From Crenobacter oryzisoli (GTDB lineage: Bacteria > Pseudomonadota > Gammaproteobacteria > Burkholderiales > Chromobacteriaceae): 64,000 nucleotides of DNA. The DNA lies in the NCBI RefSeq assembly GCF_030385785.1, contig NZ_JAUEDK010000018.1:1-64000 (forward strand), written 5' to 3'. A model generated the notes under the pieces. That model ran no database searches. It saw only the letters and a program-made list of their open reading frames with translations, and was not told the origin of the DNA. Positions 34,605 through 44,174 of this stretch are shown piece by piece. The translations under genes were made by a program, and so were the position numbers. Positions within the stretch are counted from its first letter, which is position 1. Every line of letters starts with the position of its first letter.

Positions 34605-35066
34605 GTGGTGGACGTCGTAGACGCGAGGACTCGCAGCCGAATGATGTCGGGCATACGAGGACGCGACACCAAGCCTGAAATCCTAGTTCGCAAGGCTCTG
34701 TTCGCCGAGCGTTTCAGGTTCCGCCTCCACAGACACGACCTTCCCGGGTCTCCCGACATCGTCCTTCCGCGCTACCGGGTCGCAATCTTTGTCCACGGGT
34801 GCTTCTGGCACATGCATGCCGGCTGCCGTTACGCAAAGATGCCAGCCACGAGAACGGATTTCTGGTCGAAAAAGCTCAGAGGCAACGTGGAGCGTGATGC
34901 GAGAGCAATGGAGGCCCTAGTTGCCGCCGGCTGGCGTGTGCTTGTCGTTTGGGAGTGCGCTACGAGGGATGCGGCGACTAGGGCGGGGATTGGCTCCGCC
35001 CTCTCGTCGTGGATCGCTGGAGGCGAGGTCAGGGGCGAGATTGCCTTTTGCCCGCCGCGTGCATGA
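34605..35066 (+). CDS. vsr: Vsr-type (very short patch repair) endonuclease
   Basis: A 153-residue protein starting with GTG (34605; a second GTG follows directly). RSRMMSGIRGRDTKPEILVR and LHRHDLPGSPDIVLPRYRVA (catalytic Asp51), then FVHGCFWHMHAGCRYAKMP (His64 and His69, zinc Cys) are Vsr hallmarks. Vsr nicks next to T in T:G mismatches made by deamination of 5-methylcytosine. A C5-methyltransferase converges on it, overlapping 38 bp. In these loci Vsr may serve repair or restriction. Last gene of the rightward operon, 12 bp after AIPR. Confidence 0.92.
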   Translation: MVDVVDARTRSRMMSGIRGRDTKPEILVRKALFAERFRFRLHRHDLPGSPDIVLPRYRVAIFVHGCFWHMHAGCRYAKMPATRTDFWSKKLRGNVERDARAMEALVAAGWRVLVVWECATRDAATRAGIGSALSSWIAGGEVRGEIAFCPPRA

Positions 35067-36600
35067 AGTCCGCTACAACGGTCGCAATCCGTCGAGCCAG
35101 CCACGGCGGGACGGCGTTGCCAACCTGCGTGTATTGCTGCGTCTTGTTGCCGGCAAAGTAGTAGTTATCGGGAAAAGTCTGGAGCCGAGCCGCCTCACGG
35201 ACGGTCAGGCTGCGGCACTGCGCGGGGTCCGGGTGGATGAAGTAGTGACCGTCCTTGGCGATGTGTGCGACAACCGTCGAGGATGGATAGTCCGCAAGCT
35301 GCACTCGGAAGCGGTCGGCGAATGGGACGTTGTCCGAACGCACGTTTCCGTGTGCAGGGAGAAGGGCGGGTGGAAATTGTGTCACTTTTGGCGAGACCCT
35401 GATCGCCTTGGCGTAGGCGGATGCGAAAAAATACCTGTGGATATCCGAGCGCATGTGGCTGCGCGTCTCGTGCTGGATTACACCCCCAAGCCTTTCGTCC
35501 AAGAACCAGCGGCGTAGCCTTGGCCTGAGTGTGCTCTGGGAAAAGTCGTGGGTGATAAAGGGAGCACCTGCTGTTTCGTGAGACTTGGCGCGGAGAGCGG
35601 CAGCTTCCATCTGAAGGCGCACGGCTTCGGCCGCTCTCGGGTCGATGCCTGTTAGTAGCTTGGGAGTCTCGCGCATGGCTCTCAGCCAGGCTTCGTGCGA
35701 GTCGGATTCTTTAGACAGGCGGCTGCGTAAAGCAGGTAGGCCGGACAGGGCTTCTCCAACGGAGACAGGAAGGTTTTCCGCCCCGAGGCTGAACCTTGAA
35801 GGGTCTGAAGAAAGCTCTGGGGTGGCGCGTGCTACGTCGGAGCGTATGCCGAAGAGGATTACGCGATGACGCCCTTGAGGGACGCCAAAACGTTCGGCCT
35901 CGATCACGAAGTCTGCTGGTTTAAGGGTGGTTGAATCGCCCGGCGAGACAAGGGAGCGTATCTCGTATTCGAGTCCCTCGTTCGGGGCAGACAGGTCGGC
36001 CATGATTCGCTCGAAAATCCGTCCACCGCCGTGGGTCGAGGATAGCATGCCTTTGACGTTCTCCATGATGAAGACGGCGGGCTTAAACCTCTGGATGATT
36101 CGCAGGTATTCCTTGTAAAGGAAGTGCTTCTCATCACTTTCGAACTTTTCGATGTCTTCGCGAGTTCTACGGGAGCGGCCGGCCATCGAATAGGCTTGAC
36201 ACGGCGGCCCGCCGATAAGGACCCAGTCCTGCTCTCCGTTGAGCGCTTCGGAAATCCAGCGGTCGATTTCCTCTGGGGGGGTCTTCCCGAGCTCGGCATT
36301 CTTGGCTTCGGCCAGCGACTCGGCGGCCTCGTTACGAGCATCAGGATGGGAGAATAGCTGCTCCCTAGTGATGTTCCCCCTTATGTGGTCGTAATAGCAG
36401 TCAGGGGCTTTGCCACGCGGAAAGCGACGGAACATGGCGCGGAGCGAAAGGGTCTTGTGGGCTATCGCATCTTTCTCGATGGAGACCCTTAGAGAGAAGA
36501 TGGGGGCGCCGTGCTCGTCGGAAACGGATGAAAAGCCCTCGCCAAGGCCACCTGGGCCGGCGAACAGGTCAATTATAGGGATTGGTTTTAGTGTCGCCAT
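35029..36600 (-). CDS. dcm: DNA (cytosine-5) methyltransferase
   Basis: A 523-residue C5-methyltransferase. Motif I is IIDLFAGPGGLGEGF (11-23), motif IV is LIGGPPCQAYSMAGR with nucleophile Cys134, motif VI is VFIMENVKGM, motif VIII is VPQGRHRVILFGIR, and motifs IX/X are REAARLQTFPDNYYF and YTQVGNAVPPWLARRIA. The target-recognition part between VIII and IX (FSQSTLRPRLRRWFLDERLG and on) is of moderate length; the target sequence cannot be predicted. It is the presumed self-marking enzyme of the MORC-Z1 system, transcribed from its own promoter opposite the nuclease operon and overlapping vsr. The name dcm is used for the family, not for the E. coli specificity. Confidence 0.93.
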   Translation of the reverse strand: MATLKPIPIIDLFAGPGGLGEGFSSVSDEHGAPIFSLRVSIEKDAIAHKTLSLRAMFRRFPRGKAPDCYYDHIRGNITREQLFSHPDARNEAAESLAEAKNAELGKTPPEEIDRWISEALNGEQDWVLIGGPPCQAYSMAGRSRRTREDIEKFESDEKHFLYKEYLRIIQRFKPAVFIMENVKGMLSSTHGGGRIFERIMADLSAPNEGLEYEIRSLVSPGDSTTLKPADFVIEAERFGVPQGRHRVILFGIRSDVARATPELSSDPSRFSLGAENLPVSVGEALSGLPALRSRLSKESDSHEAWLRAMRETPKLLTGIDPRAAEAVRLQMEAAALRAKSHETAGAPFITHDFSQSTLRPRLRRWFLDERLGGVIQHETRSHMRSDIHRYFFASAYAKAIRVSPKVTQFPPALLPAHGNVRSDNVPFADRFRVQLADYPSSTVVAHIAKDGHYFIHPDPAQCRSLTVREAARLQTFPDNYYFAGNKTQQYTQVGNAVPPWLARRIATVVADFMHAAGKRQSRP

Positions 36601-36669
36601 TTCATTTCAGTGGGGTGTTTCTGGCGCCAAAGCACAAGGGCGCCCAAAAGCGCCCAAGGATGCTACCGG

Positions 36670-36699
36670 ATTATCGGGCGCAGAGTGCTCCCGTGCCAT
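36670..36699 (-). promoter_or_regulatory. Candidate promoter and operator of the methyltransferase
   Basis: On the minus strand ATGGCA (36699-36694), 18-bp spacer, GATAAT (36675-36670). Between it and the start codon lie two direct GCGCCCAA repeats (36640-36647 and 36650-36657) and a GGCGCC palindrome, possible sites for autoregulation. The sequence from 36700 to 36990 shows no gene. Confidence 0.4.
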
Positions 36700-36991
36700 G
36701 ATTTTACCTGGTTGGAATTTTGGCGAAAAGGGTGGTTTGCATCGGGAAGCTCATCCGCGAAGAGGAGCCTTGCTGACAAATTCTACTAGGATTGTCTCTC
36801 CGGCCCCGATCCCCTTGAAGATTGCACGGATTTGCACCTCATGAATTGGGTTTCCGCATGGGGCTCCCTTGGCTTCCATGCTGACTCATGACTGGACCTG
36901 CTGGAGGAAGGGCATCGGTGCCTTCACTAATTGTGTGTGGAGAGGTATAACAATGCGGTGCGGGGAGATGAGCACTGGACGGCAAGATTTC

Positions 36992-37067
36992 TTGACCGTT
37001 CCTTGACCGGTCAGAGAGGATTTCTGACCAATTTTGACCATTTTTCGGCGGTCAAAGCGCCGGTCAA
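36992..37067. promoter_or_regulatory. Cluster of TTGACC repeats next to attR (integrase arm sites?)
   Basis: TTGACC occurs at 36992, 37003 and 37034 and its complement GGTCAA at 37050 and 37062, five copies in 76 bp, ending 90 bp before the guaA repeat. A TGACCA at 37025 adds to the cluster. Similar sequence lies by attL. Spacing and position fit arm-type sites for the island's integrase. Confidence 0.5.
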
Positions 37068-37083
37068 TAGCGTAGTAAAGAAC

Positions 37084-37107
37084 AGGGCCAGCACATGGGC
37101 CGGCCCT
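37084..37107 (-). terminator. Weak terminator-like hairpin downstream of the rebuilt guaA
   Basis: AGGGCC and GGCCCT arms flank a 12-nt loop, and on the minus strand TTCTTT follows. It would be the substitute terminator for guaA now that the original is at attL. Confidence 0.4.
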
Positions 37108-37156
37108 TTGGTTCTGGCAGGGCTTATCTTAAAAGCCCTTTAAATACAGTGATTTA

Positions 37157-37262
37157 TTATTCCCACTCGATCGTTGCCGGCGGCTTACCGGACACGTCGT
37201 AGACCACGCGGTTGATGCCGCGCACTTCGTTGATGATGCGGTTGGACACGCGGCCGAGCAGG
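37157..37262 (-). repeat. attR: guaA 3' end, island-side copy
   Basis: 106 bp matching 15392-15497 with one mismatch. It forms the last 34 codons plus the stop of the intact guaA gene. The crossover point lies somewhere inside the repeat. Confidence 0.95.
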
Positions 37263-38728
37263 CTGTACGGCAGCTCCGCCCAGTGTGCGGTCATGAAGTC
37301 GCTGGTGATTACCGCGCGCAGCGCAACCACGTAGTCGTAGGTGCGGCCGTCGCCCATCACGCCCACCGACTTCACCGGCAGGAACACTGCGAAGGCTTGG
37401 CTGGTCTTGTCGTACCAGGACACGCCCTTCTCGTCGCGGGTAGCGCGCAGCTCTTCGATGAAGATCGCATCGGCGCGGCGCAGCAGCTCAGCGTATTCGT
37501 GCTTTACTTCGCCGAGGATGCGCACGCCCAGGCCCGGGCCCGGGAACGGGTGGCGGTACACCATGCTGTGCGGCAGACCGAGTGCCACGCCCAGTTCGCG
37601 CACCTCGTCCTTGAACAGCTCGCGCAGCGGCTCGAGCAGCTTCAAGTTCAGCGTTTCCGGCAGGCCACCGACGTTGTGGTGGCTCTTGATCGAGTGAGCC
37701 TTCTTGGTCTTGGCGCCGGCCGATTCGATCACGTCCGGATAGATGGTGCCCTGGGCCAGCCACTTGGCGTTGGTCAGCTTCTTCGACTCGGCCTGGAACA
37801 CTTCGACGAACTCGGCGCCGATGATCTTGCGCTTCTTCTCCGGGTCGGTCTCGCCGGCCAGCTTGCCCATGAACTCGGCCGAGGCGTCGACGTGCACCAC
37901 TTTCACGCCGAGGTTGTCGGCGAACATCTCCATCACCATCTTGCCTTCGTTCAGGCGCAACAGGCCGTGGTCAACGAACACGCAGGTGAGCTGGTCGCCA
38001 ATGGCGCGATGGATCAGCGCAGCAGCCACCGAGCTGTCGACGCCGCCGGACAGGCCAAGGATCACTTCCTCGTCGCCGACCTGTTCGCGGATCTTGGCGA
38101 TCGCTTCGTCGATGTAGTTCGGCATGGTCCACGACGGCTGAGCACCGCAGATCTCCAGCACGAAGCGGTTCAGCATCGCGCGGCCCTGCTTGGTGTGGGT
38201 CACTTCCGGGTGCCACTGCACGCCGTAGAAGTGGCGCTTCTCGTCGGCCATCGCGGCGACCGGGCAGGCGTCGTTGCTGCCGATCACATGGAAGCCTTCC
38301 GGCAGCTTGGTGACCTTGTCGCCGTGGCTCATCCACACTTCGATCAGATGCTCACCGTTGTCGCCCTGACGGTCGACGATACCGTCGAACAGGCGGCTGG
38401 CGACGGTGCCAACCTCGGCAAAGCCGAATTCGCGCACGTGGCCCATCTCGACCTTGCCGTCGAGCGCCTGTGCCATCCATTGCATGCCGTAGCAGATGCC
38501 CAGCACCGGCACGCCCAGCTCGAACAGCGCCGGGTCGGCCTGGTAGTCCGATTCGTACACCGAGTTCGGGCCGCCGGACAGGATGATGCCGGTCGGGGCG
38601 AACGCGCGGATTTCCTCGATCGGCATGTCGAAGGAGTGCAGTTCACAGAACACATGCGCTTCGCGCACGCGGCGGGCGATCAGCTGGGTGACCTGAGAGC
38701 CGAAGTCGAGAATGAGGATTTTGTCCAT
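37157..38728 (-). CDS. guaA: GMP synthase (glutamine-hydrolysing)
   Basis: Converts XMP to GMP using glutamine and ATP. The 523-residue protein has the class I amidotransferase domain first ([32 protein letters not shown] with the catalytic Cys, [14 protein letters not shown]), then the ATP pyrophosphatase P-loop ([16 protein letters not shown]), then the dimerisation domain ending [19 protein letters not shown]. The final 35 codons are within the island attachment repeat, so the tail is at least partly island-derived, yet the protein is intact. Confidence 0.98.
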   Translation of the reverse strand: MDKILILDFGSQVTQLIARRVREAHVFCELHSFDMPIEEIRAFAPTGIILSGGPNSVYESDYQADPALFELGVPVLGICYGMQWMAQALDGKVEMGHVREFGFAEVGTVASRLFDGIVDRQGDNGEHLIEVWMSHGDKVTKLPEGFHVIGSNDACPVAAMADEKRHFYGVQWHPEVTHTKQGRAMLNRFVLEICGAQPSWTMPNYIDEAIAKIREQVGDEEVILGLSGGVDSSVAAALIHRAIGDQLTCVFVDHGLLRLNEGKMVMEMFADNLGVKVVHVDASAEFMGKLAGETDPEKKRKIIGAEFVEVFQAESKKLTNAKWLAQGTIYPDVIESAGAKTKKAHSIKSHHNVGGLPETLNLKLLEPLRELFKDEVRELGVALGLPHSMVYRHPFPGPGLGVRILGEVKHEYAELLRRADAIFIEELRATRDEKGVSWYDKTSQAFAVFLPVKSVGVMGDGRTYDYVVALRAVITSDFMTAHWAELPYSLLGRVSNRIINEVRGINRVVYDVSGKPPATIEWE

Positions 38729-38785
38729 GGTCGTCCTTTGGGTACGGCGCCGGGCGGGTTAAGGCTCCGGTCTTGCAAAGAAAAA

Positions 38786-39136
38786 TTAGTCTTGCTCGTG
38801 GTACTTGCTCGGCAGCGCCGGTAGGCGGCGATCCGGTATGCGCGGGCTGCGCGCAACCAGCATCAATACCCCCGCTAGCACCATCCCCAGCGCGATCAGC
38901 GGCATGAGCCGCCATGAGGCGGCGTCGTAGAGATAGATCACCAGGCCGGCATAGACCAGCAGGGGCGAACTCACCAGCGTTGACTTGTTCAGCCCGTCGA
39001 GCAGCAAAAGCGCCACGCCGGCAATCGCCAGCAGCAGCGCAAGCAAGGTAGTAGTGTTCGGCAGTAGCTCGGTGCTCTTCAGAAACCACAGACAGCCGAC
39101 GATGATCAACAGAACCGGGGCGGCGGCACTACGCAT
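38786..39136 (-). CDS. Small multi-pass membrane protein of unknown function
   Basis: A 116-residue protein with four predicted membrane helices (PVLLIIVGCLWFLKSTELLP, TTLLALLLAIAGVALLLLDG, SPLLVYAGLVIYLYDAASWR, LMPLIALGMVLAGVLMLVAR) and a short basic cytoplasmic tail. The pattern is like LiaI/LiaF-type transmembrane regions. It follows smpB by 3 bp and is probably co-transcribed with it; guaA begins 57 bp further on. Confidence 0.7.
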   Translation of the reverse strand: MRSAAAPVLLIIVGCLWFLKSTELLPNTTTLLALLLAIAGVALLLLDGLNKSTLVSSPLLVYAGLVIYLYDAASWRLMPLIALGMVLAGVLMLVARSPRIPDRRLPALPSKYHEQD

Positions 39137-39139
39137 CGC

Positions 39140-39586
39140 TCAGCCCTTGTCGCGCATCATGCGCTGCTTTTCGCGGTCCCACTCGCGATCTTTCTCGCTC
39201 TGGCGCTTGTCGTGCTGCTTCTTGCCGCGGGCGAGGCCGACCTCGGCCTTGATCCGGCCCTTGTTATAGTGCAGATCGAGCGCCACGAGGGTGTAGCCAG
39301 CGCGTTCCACCTTGCCGATCAGCTTGTTGATCTCCGACTGGTTCATCAGCAGCTTGCGCGGCCGGACCGGGTCGGGCTTGATGTGGGTGGAGGCGGTGGG
39401 CAGCGGGGTGATGTGGCTGCCGACCAGCCAGAATGCGCCGCCCTTCCAGTTGACGTAGCTCTCCTTGAGCTGCACCCGGCCGGCGCGGATGGCTTTCACC
39501 TCCCAGCCTTCCAGCACCAGCCCGGCCTCGAGCTTGTCCTCGATGAAATAGTCATGGAAGGCCTTGCGGTTTTGCAAAATGCTCAT
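39140..39586 (-). CDS. smpB: SsrA-binding protein SmpB
   Basis: A 148-residue partner of tmRNA in rescue of stalled ribosomes. It shows [40 protein letters not shown], the [20 protein letters not shown] segment and the basic C-terminal tail [20 protein letters not shown] that inserts into the mRNA channel. No tmRNA gene was recognised in the window. It is divergent from ratA. Confidence 0.97.
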   Translation of the reverse strand: MSILQNRKAFHDYFIEDKLEAGLVLEGWEVKAIRAGRVQLKESYVNWKGGAFWLVGSHITPLPTASTHIKPDPVRPRKLLMNQSEINKLIGKVERAGYTLVALDLHYNKGRIKAEVGLARGKKQHDKRQSEKDREWDREKQRMMRDKG

Positions 39587-39743
39587 GTGAAGCGGCGGGT
39601 TATGTGCAGGAAATCAAGAATTTTACCAGATTTGCCTGCCGGCTGTCCGGACACTGCGCGCCGGACGGGTGACCCGGGCTGGCTGCGATGGCACAATGGG
39701 GCTTTGCCCGCATCTTGGGCAAGTCGATTTTTAGCCTATCGCC

Positions 39744-40181
39744 ATGTCCGTAGTAGAAAAGAACGTTTTGGTTACCCACACGCCGGCTCAGATGTTTGCG
39801 CTGGTTGACGACGTGCCGCGGTATCCGCGCTTCTTGCCGTGGTGCGGCAAAGCCGAGGTGCACTCACGCAACGGCCACGAGGTGGTGGCGAGCCTGACCA
39901 TCGATTACCTGAAGATTCGCCAGCACTTCACCACTCGTAACAGCAATGTCTCCGATCGTGAGATCAAGATGGAGTTGGTCGAGGGGCCGTTCCAGCACCT
40001 GGAAGGGGTATGGCAATTCCATCCGGTCGGCGATTTCGGTTGCAAGATCGAGTTCCGGCTGACCTACGAGTTTTCCAGCAAGATCCTCGAGAAGATTATC
40101 GGCCCGGTGTTCGGTCATATTTCCGGGACGCTGGTCGACGCGTTCATCAAGGAGGCGGACCGGGTGTACGGCGATGACTGA
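39744..40181 (+). CDS. ratA: RatA-like START-domain protein (Coq10 family)
   Basis: A 145-residue polyketide cyclase/START protein: ALVDDVPRYPRFLPWCGKAE, EVVASLTIDYLKIRQHFTTR and EGPFQHLEGVWQFHP are family hallmarks. E. coli RatA is described as an inhibitor of 70S ribosome assembly; Coq10 homologues bind ubiquinone. It overlaps ratB by 8 bp, and smpB is divergent, the usual order in proteobacteria. Confidence 0.93.
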   Translation: MSVVEKNVLVTHTPAQMFALVDDVPRYPRFLPWCGKAEVHSRNGHEVVASLTIDYLKIRQHFTTRNSNVSDREIKMELVEGPFQHLEGVWQFHPVGDFGCKIEFRLTYEFSSKILEKIIGPVFGHISGTLVDAFIKEADRVYGDD

Positions 40182-40491
40182 GGTGATCGAGGTAGAGGTG
40201 GCCTATGCCCGGCCTGAGCGCCAGATGATCGTGCCCCTGTCCGTGCCGGCGGGGACGACCGCGTTGCAGGCGGTGCAGTTGTCGAAGTTGGCCGAGCAGT
40301 TTCCCGACATCGATTTGGCCGATCTCAAGCTCGGCATCTTTAGCAAGGCGGTGAAGCCTGATACGGTGCTGCGCGCGCGCGACAGGGTGGAGATCTATCG
40401 GCCACTGATCGCCGACCCGAAAGAGGTGCGCCGGCGCCGTGCGGAGGCTGGCAAGGCGATGAAAAAAGGCGGAGGCTCGCTCGACGAATAA
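40174..40491 (+). CDS. ratB: RatB/RnfH family protein (UPF0125)
   Basis: A 105-residue ubiquitin-like beta-grasp protein: VAYARPERQMIVPLSVPAGT, DLKLGIFSKAVKPDTVLRAR and DRVEIYRPLIADPKEVRRRR are the RnfH/RatB signature. Translationally coupled to ratA by an 8-bp overlap. Function unknown. Confidence 0.93.
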   Translation: MTEVIEVEVAYARPERQMIVPLSVPAGTTALQAVQLSKLAEQFPDIDLADLKLGIFSKAVKPDTVLRARDRVEIYRPLIADPKEVRRRRAEAGKAMKKGGGSLDE

Positions 40492-40508
40492 GTCGTGCCA
40501 GGGCTGCC

Positions 40509-40540
40509 GCAAAACAGGCCGCGAAAGCGGCCTGTTTTGC
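40509..40540. terminator. Bidirectional terminator between ratB and the GGDEF gene
   Basis: GCAAAACAGGCCGC-GAAA-GCGGCCTGTTTTGC, a perfect 14-bp stem with T/A runs inside both arms, between convergent genes. Confidence 0.88.
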
Positions 40541-40559
40541 ATTAACGACGGCGTCGGAC

Positions 40560-42380
40560 TCAGCGTGATGACACCTCGTCCAATACGGTTGGGGGGCTGT
40601 CATCGTCGGCGAGAAGCACCCGGTTCTTGCCGGCCAGCTTGGCCAGATACATTGCTCGGTCGGCCCGGTCGATCAGTTCGACGTCGAGCATGCCCGATTG
40701 CCAACGAGCTACGCCAGCGCTGAACGTCATCACCAGCCGCTCCGAGCCGGCGGTCAGCGGCACACGAGCCAGTGACTGTTGCAGCTTCTGAATGGTGCGC
40801 AGTGTTTCGTGCTCGGCGCTGTTCGGCAGCACCAGCACGAATTCCTCGCCGCCGAACCGCGCGAGCACGTCGGCAGGCCGGATTTCGCGACGCAGCGTGT
40901 CGACCAAGTGCTTGAGTGCCTCGTCGCCGACCAGGTGGCCGTAGTTGTCGTTCAGCTTCTTGAAGTCGTCGAGGTCGAGCAATGCTAGGCACAATGGTTG
41001 GCCGTTGCGCTCGGCGCGCAGGATTTCCTGCTCCAGCCGCTCGGCCAAGCCGTCGCGATTGAATGCACCGGTCAACTGGTCTTCCTGCACCCGGCTGGAT
41101 GCGGCCGCCAGCGCCGCTTCCAGTTCGGTGATACGTAACTCGGCCTCCTGCATCTGGCTACGAGTTGCGGTGAGTTCATCACGAGATTCGGCCAGGTTCA
41201 GCTGCAGGCCGGTCGTGTCGTCCATCAGTGCGGCGACGATATGGGTCAGCTCGCTCATTTCACTGGCTTGGCTGATCTGCTGGCGATGTTGGGTCAGCTT
41301 CTCCTGGAAGCTGTCGGCGCTTTCGGTTATCAGCGACAGCCGGTCGATGAAACGGTCGAGCAGGCTGCGCAGCTCGTTGGCGGCCTTGTCGAGCGAACTC
41401 TTCAGGATGCCCTGCTGGTAGATCACTTCCTTCAGGCTGGCTTCGAGCTGGCCAACGCTGTCGAGGGTCAGCGGTTCATCGCTGAGCAGGCCTTGCAGTG
41501 CGCTGATCTGGTCGGTCAGATAGCTATCAGGGCGATAGAACTCGGCAATGTTTTCCAACAGCAGACTGAGTACGTCGCGCAGGGCCACCGCCAGACTTTC
41601 CTCGCCCTTGTTGTGCAGCTCCAGACTGAAGAAGAAATTACGCAGCTGGGTGAGAAAGTTGTTGAGGTCGAGATCATCGCCGAGTTCAGAGATCTCAGTA
41701 AGCAGGACCTGATAGGCTTCTGCGAGAGCCGGGTGCAGTTGTACCCGCGGCTCGATGCCGTATTTGAAGCTTAGCTGCAGTAGGCGGCGTACCAGCTGCC
41801 AGTCAGCGCCGAGTGGCGGCGGCGGGGCGGCTGAACGGGCGTCATCGCCGTTGCTGTCATCCGACTGGGTGGCCCACTGCTTCACCAGGTTGCTGAGCGT
41901 GCGGTTGAGTTCCGCGGGCTGGTTGCCAAAGGCGAGCAGCACCCGCTCCAGCGAGGCGCGCCGATGTAACTGGCCGCGGTCCCAATGTTCAACGTCCCAC
42001 TGTTTGATCAGCTGTTGCAGCAAGGCACCCCAGGGTTCGGCCAGGGAGGTGGCATTGCGGCTTTGTGTGACGTAATCGATGGCGATGGTCGGCAGGACTT
42101 CCCAGTGACCCTTGTCGGTCTCCTGGCGGAACCGAGTCAACAGGGCTTGCTGGCTCGGGGTTTGGCCGGGTAGGGCCTCGAGTGAACGGTACAGCTCACC
42201 GGCGAGCTTCAGCTCCTGATTGGCGGGTACCTGCAGGATATCGTGGTAGACACGGGCGTAGTTGTCAGGTGTTGGTGCCAGCTTCTGTAGGGCCAGCTGC
42301 TTAAGTGCCTCGCGGGCAACCTCGGTCGGGTTGTGAGGGGGAGGGGACCAGACGCGGGAAAGACCTTTTGTGCGTGCCAT
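40560..42380 (-). CDS. Diguanylate cyclase (GGDEF) with long helical N-terminus
   Basis: A 606-residue soluble protein. Residues about 1-430 are helical with no known sensor domain (PTEVAREALKQLALQKLAPT; a coiled coil around NLAESRDELTATRSQMQEAE). The C-terminal GGDEF domain begins VQEDQLTGAFNRDGLAERLE and has RFGGEEFVLVLPN as active site, so it should make cyclic-di-GMP. No RxxD inhibitory site is seen before it (ADVLARFGGEEF only). Single-gene unit facing ratB. Confidence 0.9.
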   Translation of the reverse strand: MARTKGLSRVWSPPPHNPTEVAREALKQLALQKLAPTPDNYARVYHDILQVPANQELKLAGELYRSLEALPGQTPSQQALLTRFRQETDKGHWEVLPTIAIDYVTQSRNATSLAEPWGALLQQLIKQWDVEHWDRGQLHRRASLERVLLAFGNQPAELNRTLSNLVKQWATQSDDSNGDDARSAAPPPPLGADWQLVRRLLQLSFKYGIEPRVQLHPALAEAYQVLLTEISELGDDLDLNNFLTQLRNFFFSLELHNKGEESLAVALRDVLSLLLENIAEFYRPDSYLTDQISALQGLLSDEPLTLDSVGQLEASLKEVIYQQGILKSSLDKAANELRSLLDRFIDRLSLITESADSFQEKLTQHRQQISQASEMSELTHIVAALMDDTTGLQLNLAESRDELTATRSQMQEAELRITELEAALAAASSRVQEDQLTGAFNRDGLAERLEQEILRAERNGQPLCLALLDLDDFKKLNDNYGHLVGDEALKHLVDTLRREIRPADVLARFGGEEFVLVLPNSAEHETLRTIQKLQQSLARVPLTAGSERLVMTFSAGVARWQSGMLDVELIDRADRAMYLAKLAGKNRVLLADDDSPPTVLDEVSSR

Positions 42381-42462
42381 CGCTATGGACTATAAGGTCG
42401 GACCCATTAGGCCGGAATGGCTCCGGGATGGGCCGGACGGGATGAAATCGGTAGGTTGCAAA

Positions 42463-42487
42463 ACAAGTGGGCCTGCGGCCCACTTGT
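42463..42487 (-). terminator. Terminator of the pyrG-kdsA-eno-ftsB operon
   Basis: ACAAGTGGGCC-TGC-GGCCCACTTGT, an 11-bp perfect stem, 20 bp past ftsB; the minus strand then reads TTTTGC. Confidence 0.82.
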
Positions 42488-42506
42488 CGTTGATCGGTCG
42501 TTTTGG

Positions 42507-42791
42507 TCAGCCGGCGCGAGCGGGCTCGAGTAGCTGGAAGAAGACTTCGCCGTTGCGAATCATCCCCAACTCGTTGCGGGCCCGCTCCTCGATGGCGTCG
42601 TTACCGAGCTTCAGGTCGCGCACTTCAGCCGACAGCGCGCTGTTGCGTGCCAGTAACTGCTGAGTGGCGACATGTTGCTCGGCGACCTGACGATCGAGCT
42701 GCCACACCCTGAACCAACTGCCCTTGCCGAACCACAATGGGTACTGCAGAGCAAGGATCAGGACTACCAGGGTCAGGGTGAGCCAGCGCAT
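42507..42791 (-). CDS. ftsB: Cell division protein FtsB
   Basis: A 94-residue bitopic membrane protein: N-terminal membrane helix ([20 protein letters not shown]), then a leucine-zipper coiled coil ([20 protein letters not shown]) and the [20 protein letters not shown] motif. Forms the FtsQ-FtsB-FtsL complex at the septum. Its start is 3 bp after eno, the widespread eno-ftsB arrangement. Confidence 0.95.
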   Translation of the reverse strand: MRWLTLTLVVLILALQYPLWFGKGSWFRVWQLDRQVAEQHVATQQLLARNSALSAEVRDLKLGNDAIEERARNELGMIRNGEVFFQLLEPARAG

Positions 42792-42794
42792 CGC

Positions 42795-44174
<1,380 letters not shown>

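Larger units (their letters stand above)
15392..37262. mobile_element. Genomic island integrated in the guaA 3' end
   Basis: Bounded by 106-bp direct repeats of the guaA tail, with a tyrosine integrase 115 bp inside the left repeat. The cargo is IS remnants, a TnpB, and a restriction-type operon. The right repeat completes an intact guaA. The guaA 3' end is a known integration hotspot in proteobacteria. No conjugation genes were recognised, so it would need helpers to move between cells. Confidence 0.95.

Noticed and set aside
35029-35066. Frameshift or assembly error at the vsr/methyltransferase overlap
   Set aside because: Both proteins keep complete C-terminal motifs through the overlap, so a genuine tail-to-tail overlap is the simpler reading.
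36601-37156. Possible CRISPR-like array in the TTGACC repeats near attR
   Set aside because: Repeats are only 6 bp, irregularly spaced and on both strands; integrase arm sites fit better.
37283-38824. 513-aa plus-strand frame opposite guaA
   Set aside because: Antisense shadow of GMP synthase with no recognisable domains.
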